A stretch of 64,000 nucleotides of DNA from an uncultured Saprospiraceae bacterium (GTDB lineage Bacteria; Bacteroidota; Bacteroidia; Chitinophagales; Saprospiraceae): positions 62,001 to 126,000 of the forward strand of contig CALGAW010000011.1 of assembly GCA_937959115.1 (NCBI GenBank), written 5' to 3'. Each line of letters starts with the position of its first letter. Position 1 is the first letter of the stretch. This document shows, in pieces, positions 46,481-54,752 of the stretch. The position numbers and the translations under genes are program-made. The notes beneath the pieces are model-generated. The model worked only from the letters and a program-made list of their open reading frames with translations. It was not told the DNA's origin and did not search any database.

Positions 46481-47161
46481 TTACCGATCAATTCCATTTA
46501 ATAGCGGCACCTCCAAATAGTTGGCTAACGCCTGAGCATCTTCCAATCCTCCTTTCTCATCTCCTTGATCTACTACGCTTAATCGTTGATTGTTATCGAG
46601 TACAAGGTTTATTTCATAAGAAACATAGGTTTTATTTTTACTTCGAATGTTCTGTTTAAGAATCTGAATGGCTTGAATATCTTCTAGGTTCACCACAAAG
46701 TTTCCTTTAGGGTTCAATACACGTGATATCGTTGGTCTTTTTTTCCAAAACAAGCCTAAGTTTTTATCAAAAATAGAAGTTGCTATCATTGACTCCACAA
46801 GTGTTACGATCATTATAAAAAACAATAAGAAAAAGAGAGCACTTATTACATTCCAGTAGGGTACATTGTGAATAATGGCCGATAACGACAGAAAGAATAG
46901 AACAATAACAGGCAGGAAAAAAATTGAACCAAACAACCATGTCCCTCTTTTTGCAACGAACCTTAGCGTTTCGCCATCTTGATAAACCAATCTATGTGTC
47001 TTGAAACTAGCACCTCCTTCACTAATTGGTTTCCATTCTATATTCTCAAACTTCTTTTTTGTAAGGTCAAGCTCAGGCAAATATTCCATGTGCTCATTCG
47101 ATGATTCATTGATTTGCCCGCTGTCTAGGATATCCTCACTATCCATTATTGGTATTTTCAT
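46481..47161 (-). CDS. Membrane protein with two helices, function unknown
   Basis: About 226 residues from the ATG at 47161; the frame can also begin at 47212 or 47146, all overlapping the end of the pseudouridine synthase gene. Two adjacent membrane helices (WLFGSIFFLPVIVLFFLSL and the FFLLFFIMIVTLVES segment) separate an acidic N-terminal part from a C-terminal beta-rich domain (ILNPKGNF, YEINLVLDNNQRLSVVD) that should face the cytoplasm. The layout is like small PH-like membrane proteins. No family is named. It is probably coupled to the pseudouridine synthase gene by overlap. Confidence 0.7.
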   Translation of the reverse strand: MKIPIMDSEDILDSGQINESSNEHMEYLPELDLTKKKFENIEWKPISEGGASFKTHRLVYQDGETLRFVAKRGTWLFGSIFFLPVIVLFFLSLSAIIHNVPYWNVISALFFLLFFIMIVTLVESMIATSIFDKNLGLFWKKRPTISRVLNPKGNFVVNLEDIQAIQILKQNIRSKNKTYVSYEINLVLDNNQRLSVVDQGDEKGGLEDAQALANYLEVPLLNGIDR

Positions 47162-47798
47162 TCGATTTTGACGGATATTTTTTGTCTGTTTGCCTCCTGA
47201 AACGTTCTCCACTCAACGCTGTTAACTCTTCTCCAAAGTCTGAAACTTCTTTAACCTCCCCTGCCTTCATATCCCCAAGCAAGATATCGCCTATCCGCAC
47301 TCGAAACAATCTAAGGGTTGGAAAGCCAGCCGCAGCAGTCATTTTTCTAACTTGACGATATTTCCCTTCTCGTAAGGTGATGGACACCCAGCTGGTCGGC
47401 CCGTGGTGGTCTCCCCGTATCTTTTTTACTCTAGGCGGGAAGTCTGGTGGTGATGTTAATAAAGAAGCTTCACAGGGCAATGTGGTGTACTTTTCTCCAT
47501 GCACACTGATTAGAACCCCCTTCTTCATAATTTCAATGGCCGCTGAAGTTGCGATGCCATCTACTTGAGCGTAATACTCTTTCTCTACTTTTCTACTAGT
47601 CACCTTTTTGCTGGTTTTCCCGTCTGTCGTAAGGAGAAGTAATCCTTCAGAATCTTTGTCGAGTCGACCGATGGACATGGTTTTGTCTGGAAAGTCGTAC
47701 AGCTCGCCAAGCAATTTCTTTTTACGGTTGTCTACTAGGATGAATTGGCTCAGGAATCCAAATGGCTTGTGAATAATGAAGTAACGATGCGTTTTCAT
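47139..47798 (-). CDS. RsuA/RluE-family pseudouridine synthase
   Basis: 219 residues without an N-terminal S4 domain. It begins HRYFIIHKPFGFLSQF and has the catalytic motif GRLDKDSEGLLLLTTDG (Asp in GRLD, near residue 45) and the conserved REGKYRQVRKMTAAAGFPTLRLFRVRIG split over REGKYRQVRKM and LRLFRVRIG. These features, and the short length, place it with RluE, which makes pseudouridine 2457 in 23S rRNA. The exact target is inferred from similarity only. It overlaps the following membrane-protein gene. Confidence 0.9.
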   Translation of the reverse strand: MKTHRYFIIHKPFGFLSQFILVDNRKKKLLGELYDFPDKTMSIGRLDKDSEGLLLLTTDGKTSKKVTSRKVEKEYYAQVDGIATSAAIEIMKKGVLISVHGEKYTTLPCEASLLTSPPDFPPRVKKIRGDHHGPTSWVSITLREGKYRQVRKMTAAAGFPTLRLFRVRIGDILLGDMKAGEVKEVSDFGEELTALSGERFRRQTDKKYPSKSNENTNNG

Positions 47799-47821
47799 GT
47801 GCTCTCTTCCAGTCGTACTGT

Positions 47822-48085
47822 TTATTGTTTGATGCGACCAATCATACAGCTTACATAAGACTTGGCTGTTGTTGTGATTCCTCCAGCTCCAGGCTCTGGA
47901 TACCCCATCCCTAATAAAGTTGATTTTGCTTGCGCTAATGCAGTTGCTCCAGTTTCATTCAAGCTAATTGTTCCTTCCTCTACATTTACTCTAGCATCAG
48001 AAATCCCTTCGATTTTATCTAATGCATCAATGATAGAACGAGCACATCCACCGCACTTTATATTTTCTAGTTTGAATACAGTCAT
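47822..48085 (-). CDS. Heavy-metal-associated (HMA) domain protein
   Basis: 87 residues. A single ferredoxin-like HMA domain has the metal-binding CGGC (Cys11, Cys14) in IKCGGCARSIIDAL and the usual beta-alpha-beta pattern to about residue 65. A short tail carries another cysteine (SYVSCMIGRI, Cys80). CopZ-type copper chaperones have this form. No copper ATPase or regulator lies next to it, so the metal and partner are unknown. It is 23 bases upstream of the pseudouridine synthase gene on the same strand. Confidence 0.85.
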   Translation of the reverse strand: MTVFKLENIKCGGCARSIIDALDKIEGISDARVNVEEGTISLNETGATALAQAKSTLLGMGYPEPGAGGITTTAKSYVSCMIGRIKQ

Positions 48086-48228
48086 TTTTTTAAGCTCTTA
48101 GTGCTTAGTAAATACATATACTTAGTATTAAGTTACAATTTCAAGAAAAATAATCAATCATTGACGATTAGAAGCGATGCAATAAGTTTAGTCAGTTCAG
48201 CACTGAGTACTAATTATTAAACAACTAC

Positions 48229-48750
48229 CTAAGCAGTTGTAGTGGCAGTTTTTATGAACTTAAGGACTCGATTGAGCATATCTTCTTTTGAATACTTAGT
48301 GGTATCGAAAATCTTAATTTCCTTTTGAGTGGCTTGATTTCTAAGGTAAACGAGTAAGTTTGACATGTTTTTGTTCGCCAATTCAGGTTGTTTCTTTTCT
48401 TTGATCAACCTTCTTCTCATTTCTTGATCCGTACAGTCAAGCAATACTATTTTGAAATCGCTAAACTCCTTCTTTTTGAACCCTTCAAGTATAAAATCAA
48501 TATTCATTTGACCTTCAAACACAATCGTTTTATCACCGTGCTCTTCAACCAATCGACTGATCCACTCCAAGGTTTTGGCTTTTTGCCACATAATGGGTGA
48601 ACCATATTCCTTAATCATTTCCGCCATTGGCGGTTTTTCTATGGAGTCGAAATTATAAAAAAGATAGTCTTTAGGTTCAAGTGCATTCCTAAGTCGCTTA
48701 ACGACACCTGTTTTACCGACTCCTGCTGCTCCTGTAATTGTAATAATCAT
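48229..48750 (-). CDS. P-loop kinase-like ATPase paired with the GHKL-nuclease gene
   Basis: 173 residues with a Walker A motif GAAGVGKT (7-14) at the extreme N-terminus and a hydrophobic strand IVLLDCTDQEMRRRL followed by an arginine-rich LID-like helix. This is the layout of small nucleotide/shikimate kinase-like or AAA_18 proteins. TIVFEGQMN may be the Walker B strand. Its gene starts 18 bases after the stop of the GHKL-nuclease gene, on the same strand, so the two are very likely one operon. The substrate is unknown. Confidence 0.8.
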   Translation of the reverse strand: MIITITGAAGVGKTGVVKRLRNALEPKDYLFYNFDSIEKPPMAEMIKEYGSPIMWQKAKTLEWISRLVEEHGDKTIVFEGQMNIDFILEGFKKKEFSDFKIVLLDCTDQEMRRRLIKEKKQPELANKNMSNLLVYLRNQATQKEIKIFDTTKYSKEDMLNRVLKFIKTATTTA

Positions 48751-48768
48751 ATTAAGTTTGAAATGTGC

Positions 48769-50523
48769 TTAGTTGTATATATTTTCATTCAACCATCTGA
48801 CGCGCCCTTTAGCGTTATCAATTAGTTCTTTATAGGTTACGAATTTAGAGTTATCTCCTAGCTCTAGTTTTATATTTTTTTGAATTTTATCACCAATCAA
48901 CAGAATATTTATTTTGCGATTTGGAAATAACAACATAAGGTCATCTCGGTGTCCAACTACTTTTGACTCATCCGCTTTTCGGATGGTTTGACCGGGTTTT
49001 TTAACCTCTATCAATGTAAATTTTTTCTTATAATCTTGTATTAAGAAGATACCCGGGATTTTTCTGCCTGAGCGTTCACTATATTTTCTACTCAAATAAT
49101 CTTCTACTACTCGCTTAAGGGTATCATTAGTAGAAGCTAAATGAAACTCGGCTCCTAGCAGCCAATTGTTTTCCTTTAAGATCGAGTTTACTTGCTGTTC
49201 AGTAGCGTTGGTAGATTGTACCAGATACTCAAACCGATCGATAAACTGCAATCTGCTCTTTGCCTGTTGCGCCATGATTGCTGCATCCGTCTCTCCGAAG
49301 TCAACAAAAGACTTTACTTGAGTTTCCTGACTACTATTTTTCCCTTTTTCTATCCGTTTCATTGCATAATGGTAATCATCATTCTCAAAAGCACTGAACA
49401 CCACACTGATTACCGTTGCGATCTTATCTTCTGGCTCTCCGAAAAAACGCAGCATTACCTTTTTCAAGGTGTTCTCTGCAAGCCCTCTTCTGTAGGGCGG
49501 CAACTTATTCAAACCTTTGGTTACTCGCTTCTTCAGCTTAGCCTTAGCTAGCCTCACTTCTGTATCGTAAACATGCTTAAACGACTCTTCTAATTTAGGT
49601 CGCATGTAGGCGCATATCTCTTGATACATTTCACTACTTTCAATGATTGCTCCCCAGTCACCCGTCACATCGTCCTCAAGCTTGTCTGCTCTCACTTCTC
49701 CCATAATCCGTTTCATAAGCTTATCTGGAATGAGATCAGATGTTTCTAGGCCAAAAAGCTCTGGGTTGCCAATAATTTTATCCTTTACTCGGATGACAAG
49801 TCCTGACTGTTTAAACGACTTCTTCTTATCCGAAATCGTATATTTTATTTCTACTTCACCTGATTTTGGTAAAATAGCCGTTTCCGCAAAGGTTTTCCCT
49901 GAGATATCATCAACATCTACTGGGGTATCGTTGACAAAAACAGAGAAATCTTCAATTTTACCAAATTCAGAAATCAGCAATTGCTTTAAGCGCACAGGGT
50001 TCGGGAAAGGTAGATTATCATTTAGTCCTGCTAGGGTAATCGTTGTTCCAGCGGGCAAGTCGTCTACTTTTTCTGTTTCAATAGGAAGGTTGATGTTACT
50101 CAAATCAAAGTCCGCTCGCATAAGAGCTGATTTAGAGATGGTAAGCGTTGTTTTGACTCCTCTTGCAATAGAGGCGATTTGCATTACTTCTGCAATTAAC
50201 AACCCTGCAAACTTCCCAATTCCTTTTCTGCCTAATACTACCCTCTTTTTAGCTTTCGTCCGCTCCCCTTTCCTTGAAAACCGGCTATTAGCTACTCGCA
50301 AGTATTCTTCACGGATTTCTTTTTCAGTCATCCCAGTACCATTATCCTCAATGACAATTGGGTTGCCGCTGAACGGCTCAGGTAACTGAATTCGAACATA
50401 CTCTGAGTCTGCGTCATAGGCATTATCGACTAGTTCCTTAAGCGCCAATTCAGTGCTTCGGTAGTCCTCTCCAAGTAAAGTCGCCAGTTTTGGGTCGATC
50501 TTAAAGTGTGCGTGTTCTGACAT
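48769..50523 (-). CDS. GHKL (MORC/Hsp90-like) ATPase fused to a restriction-like C-terminal domain
   Basis: 584 residues. The N-terminal GHKL ATPase is complete: N box ELALKELVDNAYDAD (catalytic Glu30, Asn34), G1 box IEDNGTGM (Asp60) and G2 box GRKGIGKFA (98-106). A long middle region follows, with a helical KLKKRVTKGLNKLPPYRRGL segment. The C-terminal 140 residues begin QQVNSILKENNWLLG and contain RKIPGIFLI…FTLIEVKKPG, like the PD-(D/E)xK core of Shedu/DUF4263-type nucleases. E506 and K508 are present, but the expected PD is PG (490-491). Aravind and co-workers described such GHKL-plus-nuclease proteins as restriction-modification-linked MORC relatives. A role in defence or repair is an inference. 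It is operonic with the P-loop gene. Confidence 0.85.
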   Translation of the reverse strand: MSEHAHFKIDPKLATLLGEDYRSTELALKELVDNAYDADSEYVRIQLPEPFSGNPIVIEDNGTGMTEKEIREEYLRVANSRFSRKGERTKAKKRVVLGRKGIGKFAGLLIAEVMQIASIARGVKTTLTISKSALMRADFDLSNINLPIETEKVDDLPAGTTITLAGLNDNLPFPNPVRLKQLLISEFGKIEDFSVFVNDTPVDVDDISGKTFAETAILPKSGEVEIKYTISDKKKSFKQSGLVIRVKDKIIGNPELFGLETSDLIPDKLMKRIMGEVRADKLEDDVTGDWGAIIESSEMYQEICAYMRPKLEESFKHVYDTEVRLAKAKLKKRVTKGLNKLPPYRRGLAENTLKKVMLRFFGEPEDKIATVISVVFSAFENDDYHYAMKRIEKGKNSSQETQVKSFVDFGETDAAIMAQQAKSRLQFIDRFEYLVQSTNATEQQVNSILKENNWLLGAEFHLASTNDTLKRVVEDYLSRKYSERSGRKIPGIFLIQDYKKKFTLIEVKKPGQTIRKADESKVVGHRDDLMLLFPNRKINILLIGDKIQKNIKLELGDNSKFVTYKELIDNAKGRVRWLNENIYN

Positions 50524-50596
50524 TTGTCCTTATCGGTATTGCGTTAATTTTCTCAAAAATGCTTGTATACAGAAAGCGTAAAAGGACGTTAAATAT

Positions 50597-50650
50597 ACTA
50601 GGATTAATTGGATTATTTGAGTGATTGGACTAGGATTAATTGGATTATTT
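50597..50650. repeat. Tandem 22-base direct repeat of the AGGATTAA family
   Basis: ACTAGGATTAATTGGATTAT plus TT occurs identically at 50597-50618 and 50629-50650 (period 32). It lies just upstream of the GHKL gene. The AGGATTAA-GGATT wording is related to the repeats at 51892-51940 and 57511-57550. Confidence 0.75.
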
Positions 50651-50791
50651 TGAATTTTCGGATTTAGACCTGCTTGATCGTATTCTAATTAATTGTTTTT
50701 AATAGGCCTGCCTTATTGCACAATAGGACACAGTGATAACAACATCTTCTTCACCTATCAGCCATCTAATTGTGTTCTATTCTTGATAATT

Positions 50792-51364
50792 CTAATTAAT
50801 CACCGAAAAGCTTATATGCGAGTTCCCGGTTTCCTTGTCAACGTGTAGTGTGCGTTCACGACTCGTTCCATTGCACTGATAAGCATTGCAAAGATAAGAG
50901 CCACCTGCTAAGCGAATGCGTCCTTGAGGGTCTGAACTTGTAATGTCCCAAGTATTGCCGACTATATTTGCCTGATCAGCTGGTAATATCTGTGGAGCAT
51001 GTGCATTGATTTTACGCTTATCTGATTCAACTAACGCCCAGTATTGATCATAAGTCGGTAGTCGAGTGTTAGACCATTTGGCATAAGCCAGTGCATCATT
51101 GTAACTAACCTGTGTGACAGGATGATCAGAAGGTGCAGGCAAAATCCCACTTGGGCAACGCCAATCAATACCATTGACGACTTTAAAATTATGAACATCC
51201 AACTGTACGATCGACCACCCATACTGTTCTGCATCGGTCACATAAGCAGTAGCGGCAACAAACTCGGTGAACTCCGCCACCGTGATTTGACGCAATTTCT
51301 CTTTCCTTCCTGCACATTGTACAAAGAGAACAAGAATGAATAATATAATGTGGCGTTCTTTCAA
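50792..51364 (-). CDS. Small FGE-sulfatase-like domain lipoprotein
   Basis: 190 residues from a TTG at 51364; no ATG lies before the signal peptide (KERHIILFILVLFVQCAG), so TTG is the likely start. The body is a short formylglycine-generating-enzyme-like (C-type lectin-fold) domain: HPVTQVSYNDALAYAKWSN, RLPTYDQYWALVE, RLAGGSYLC and the late TSRERT. The length and the missing N-terminal part suggest a non-catalytic relative rather than a sulfatase activator. The lipobox is atypical (Gln before Cys), so it may be lipid-anchored or simply secreted. Divergent from the cytochrome gene at 51460. Confidence 0.8.
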   Translation of the reverse strand: MKERHIILFILVLFVQCAGRKEKLRQITVAEFTEFVAATAYVTDAEQYGWSIVQLDVHNFKVVNGIDWRCPSGILPAPSDHPVTQVSYNDALAYAKWSNTRLPTYDQYWALVESDKRKINAHAPQILPADQANIVGNTWDITSSDPQGRIRLAGGSYLCNAYQCNGTSRERTLHVDKETGNSHISFSVIN

Positions 51365-51459
51365 ACTAATTTAGTTACCAAGAAATTTTTGTGACTCAGG
51401 TTAAACTAAAGCCATATTCAAGGGTTAAATTAATAGAATTTAACTTAGATTTGTTGATC

Positions 51460-51882
51460 ATGAAAAGAGTTTATTTTATTTACACCCTATTTCTTTGTGT
51501 TTTATTGTTTGCCTGTTCTGATAAATCTTCAAACAACAACCCAGCAAAGATAACCTCGAAACCAATTCAAAAACAGCCAAAAGCGCTACCATCAGAGCCT
51601 GTACCGCCAGAGCAACTAGCAAAAGCCAAAGAGTTGTTAGCTGCAAAATATGATGATATCGATGGTAAAGCAATTTTTAAACGAAATTGCGCCTCCTGTC
51701 ATGGTTTTAAAGGAAACCTGAAGTCTAGTGGTGCAAAAGACTTGACGATTTCCAAGATTAGCATGGAGGAAAGTGTCGCGCAAATTTACTTTGGCAAGGG
51801 GTTGATGTTGCCTTATTCTAAGTTGTTGTCAGATGCTGAGATTGTAGCTGTTGCTAAGTACGCTAAAGGATTGCGGAAGTAA
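51460..51882 (+). CDS. c-type cytochrome lipoprotein
   Basis: 140 residues from the ATG at 51460; a longer frame begins at 51391 but would bury the signal peptide. The signal ends in LLFAC (Cys19), a lipobox. A proline-rich spacer follows, then one cytochrome c domain with the haem site CASCH (77-81) and a likely axial Met116 in GKGLMLPYSKLLSDAEI. It should carry electrons in the periplasm, tethered to a membrane. No oxidase genes are adjacent. Confidence 0.92.
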   Translation: MKRVYFIYTLFLCVLLFACSDKSSNNNPAKITSKPIQKQPKALPSEPVPPEQLAKAKELLAAKYDDIDGKAIFKRNCASCHGFKGNLKSSGAKDLTISKISMEESVAQIYFGKGLMLPYSKLLSDAEIVAVAKYAKGLRK

Positions 51883-51891
51883 GATTTTAAT

Positions 51892-51940
51892 AAAATCCAG
51901 CATCAGGATTAACAGGATTTTATGATGTACATGATTTTTA
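51892..51940. repeat. Dispersed repeat related to CAGGATTAACAGGATTTT
   Basis: Immediately after the cytochrome stop the DNA reads AAAATCCAGCATCAGGATTA followed by ACAGGATTTT and GTACATGATTTTTA. The same word family occurs at 50597-50650 and 57511-57550; from memory, related intergenic words recur in many Bacteroidota. Confidence 0.7.
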
Positions 51941-51966
51941 TGTTTGATCTAAAATTAAAAAATAGC

Positions 51967-52812
51967 TCAAACAATAATCCCTGGATATTGATAATGCGTA
52001 GCAAAGTACATCGCTTCCCCATTCTTATTTCTATTTTTAATTTTCCGAATAGACTGCTGCCAATCTCCAGGCTTAGCATCGTACAAACTACACAAATCTA
52101 AATTTTTTAGCTGAAATCGATGTCTAAAGGCATCTGCAACAGCAATAAGCGTTTCACCTTCTGATTTTATAGAAACACAATAGTGATCGGTGCGATGGCC
52201 TGGGGTGTAAAACAAGCTAAGACCAGGCAAAAACTCTTCATCTTCATTGACCAATTGAAGTCGATTGCGTAATTCATATAGTGTAACAGCTCCGAAGTTT
52301 TCCTTATAGGCACATCCCTTTTTCATTAAATCCTCCGGAAAAACTCGAATCAGGGCATCATAAAACTCAGAAATCAGTTTTTTGCGTTCCTCGCGATCCG
52401 TCCATAATTGATGGGCCAACCGAGGGAAGATGATTTTTGCTTTTGGAAACAATTCCAATCCTCCAATGTGATCAAAATCAGCATGCGTAATGATTATGTA
52501 ATCAATTTCTTCAGGATAATAACCTGCTGCGCGCAAGGATGCGATAAACTGAGAAGACCCTTTGCCAGTATCGATTAAAATTTTCCGTTTACCATCATCC
52601 AATAACAAGTAATTAAAGCTAATTTCTACTGTTTCTTCCTTATGTCCCTCCGCTTTGAATGCGGCTAGAACTGCCTGTTTCTTACTTTCTTCAAATTCCT
52701 TGTAAATCGGTATGGACATAGAGCCTTCATGAAGAACGGAGCAGGTATATTTTCCTAGTTTAAACTTGTGTACGCTCATAATTGAATGGAGAACCTGAAA
52801 ATTAGTATTCAT
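51967..52812 (-). CDS. Metallo-beta-lactamase fold hydrolase
   Basis: 281 residues from the ATG at 52812; an internal ATG at 52779 (MSVHKFKLGKYTC) is the more typical start of the family. The metal motif THADFDHIGG (HxDxDH form, near residues 108-117) and later TPGHRTDHY, ADAF and a final FATHYQYPG are the binding residues of the lactonase/AttM-like MBL group. It may open lactones or similar esters; the substrate is not determinable. Cytoplasmic, no signal peptide. Confidence 0.85.
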   Translation of the reverse strand: MNTNFQVLHSIMSVHKFKLGKYTCSVLHEGSMSIPIYKEFEESKKQAVLAAFKAEGHKEETVEISFNYLLLDDGKRKILIDTGKGSSQFIASLRAAGYYPEEIDYIIITHADFDHIGGLELFPKAKIIFPRLAHQLWTDREERKKLISEFYDALIRVFPEDLMKKGCAYKENFGAVTLYELRNRLQLVNEDEEFLPGLSLFYTPGHRTDHYCVSIKSEGETLIAVADAFRHRFQLKNLDLCSLYDAKPGDWQQSIRKIKNRNKNGEAMYFATHYQYPGIIV

Positions 52813-53053
52813 TGAATGTCATTCCTGCAATAAATATATGCTTTTTATTGGAAATGAAGGAAAATTATACGGAACCAATGGATGCTTGAATAAGAGTATT
52901 ATATCAACTATATTTGGACTTCTTTCATATTGAATTATGAGTCCACTCCCAAAAGAGTTTTTTTGGAATGCACTCATTTATTACTTTTAATTCCTTGATC
53001 CCGTTCCGAATTTAACTACATATCCAACTCCAGAATTACCTGAAAAGTATTAC

Positions 53054-54685
53054 TTGGATTATTTTAATTTCATCCTTTTGTATGTAGAAACGAAGTATGA
53101 GGGATTGCTGGTTGATCTAGAAGCTGATTTCATAAAGCAGTTTAAAAAACTCAATGAAGATTGTCAATGCTTATTCCTACGAATGGTCATGCGACGGGGT
53201 GTTTATTTCAAAATAGATACCTTACAATACAAGGAGATCGTAGACTTAGCCAAGGCTGTCTCAATGTTAAAACGCAAGAAATTCATTAGACAACTTAATA
53301 CACGATCTACAGATGACCTAGATGAATTATTGCCTTTTTTTACAAAAAAAGACTTGTTTAGCCTTGCTACTATTACAAATCTGGATGCGCCCCCAAAATC
53401 TATCGGTAAGCCTGCCCTAATCAATCATTTGAAACAAGCCAAGCGATCAAGAATATTTAAGGGTATTGCAAACCAGTTTACCGTATTCAGAGAGGAAAAG
53501 ATTGAAGAGGTAGAGCGACTGTTTTTCTTATTTTTCGGTTCTAGCTATCGGGATATATCAGAATTTGTGATGCGCGACTTAGGCTATCGAAGCTTTGAGA
53601 ATCATCAATTACACCAATTAACCCCCTATTTCAAGACTAGAACAGAAATCGACCAGAAATGGACGGTGAACCTCTGGTACCGATACATGAAAGAAAGCTT
53701 AAAAAAAGAACTTAGTTTAATAGAGATTTTTGATGTGCTAAAAACCCTTGTAGAGACAACAAAAATCGATACATTACCCGCACAACGCTCACTAAGCAGA
53801 CTACTTATTAGACTGGGAAGAGCACTAGAACGTGCTAAGATTTATGAACAAGCGCTATGGGCATTTCAGCAAACAGATTATCCACCATCCAATGAACGAG
53901 AGATCAGAGTGTTGGCAAAACTGAAACGAAATGAAACCGCGATTGAACGCTGCATGGAGCTAAAAGAAACAACAGCCCATGCTGAAGAGTATTATTTTGC
54001 GATTGATTTCAGCAATCGGTTAATCAATAAAAAAAGCAAGAAGAGCACAACAGAAAAGCAGAACGCTGGGCGCAGTGTTACGATTAGTAGCGGCCATAAG
54101 TATAAAGTCGAAATGGGAGCGCTCGAACACTTAGAGCAAGAAGGTTGGAATGGAATGTTTTCAGAAAATCTATTGTGGAACTCCCTGTTTGGCCTTTTGT
54201 TTTGGGAAGAAATATTTGATGATCAACAAGATGCCTTCCACCACCCATTCCAGTACTCTCCTTCTGATTGGCGGTCTGAGGATTTTTATCTTAAACGGAA
54301 AGATGCATTAGAGGAAAAGCTAGCTTTAGTCGAGCAGAAAGAAGCATTTACAAATCACTTAGAAGCCGTTTTCGAGTCCAAGTACGGCACTTCGAATCCA
54401 TTGATTTACTGGTATGACGAATTGCTAGAACAATTGCTGACCTTTTCAGGATTCTTGACTTCTGAGCAGCTAAAGCGAATTCTAACCGAAATGGCAAGGA
54501 ATCCGAAAAGCAATACAAAGGGATTCCCTGATCTATTTGTGTGGAAAACGGATGATTATCGATTTATTGAAATTAAATCTCCAAATGATAAACTCAGTGC
54601 GCAACAGCTGTATTGGCTAGACTTATTTGATTTAATTGGGGTGAATTCCGAGGTGCTCAATATAAAGTTTTCCACATTAGCATAA
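53054..54685 (+). CDS. FAN1-like VRR-NUC nuclease, start unresolved
   Basis: 543 residues from a TTG at 53054. The C-terminal VRR-NUC domain is complete: GFPDLFVWKT…FIEIKSPNDKLSAQQ with D493, E506 and K508, and Q517. The helical N-terminal part (LFLRMVMRRGVYF, LALERAKIYEQAL-like helices) and the total length match bacterial FAN1 proteins, which cleave branched and cross-linked DNA. The homologous start should include PPKYYL-type residues; the frame does encode ELPEKYYLDYF upstream, but an in-frame TAA at 52988 separates it from an ATG at 52937. The TTG start would remove conserved residues. Either a rare start is used or the gene has a nonsense mutation. Confidence 0.85.
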   Translation: MDYFNFILLYVETKYEGLLVDLEADFIKQFKKLNEDCQCLFLRMVMRRGVYFKIDTLQYKEIVDLAKAVSMLKRKKFIRQLNTRSTDDLDELLPFFTKKDLFSLATITNLDAPPKSIGKPALINHLKQAKRSRIFKGIANQFTVFREEKIEEVERLFFLFFGSSYRDISEFVMRDLGYRSFENHQLHQLTPYFKTRTEIDQKWTVNLWYRYMKESLKKELSLIEIFDVLKTLVETTKIDTLPAQRSLSRLLIRLGRALERAKIYEQALWAFQQTDYPPSNEREIRVLAKLKRNETAIERCMELKETTAHAEEYYFAIDFSNRLINKKSKKSTTEKQNAGRSVTISSGHKYKVEMGALEHLEQEGWNGMFSENLLWNSLFGLLFWEEIFDDQQDAFHHPFQYSPSDWRSEDFYLKRKDALEEKLALVEQKEAFTNHLEAVFESKYGTSNPLIYWYDELLEQLLTFSGFLTSEQLKRILTEMARNPKSNTKGFPDLFVWKTDDYRFIEIKSPNDKLSAQQLYWLDLFDLIGVNSEVLNIKFSTLA

Positions 54686-54752
54686 ATTTGATTTATAATT
54701 GGCATAATTTTCTAGTTTACTTTTTGTAAATTTGGTTATTAAACTCGTCTCA

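Noticed and set aside
49643-50389. 248-codon plus-strand frame inside the GHKL-nuclease gene
   Set aside because: It lies antisense to the GHKL motif region; serine-rich shadow of a coding strand.
51391-51459. Upstream extension of the cytochrome c frame
   Set aside because: It would place 23 polar residues before the lipoprotein signal; the ATG at 51460 gives a normal signal peptide.
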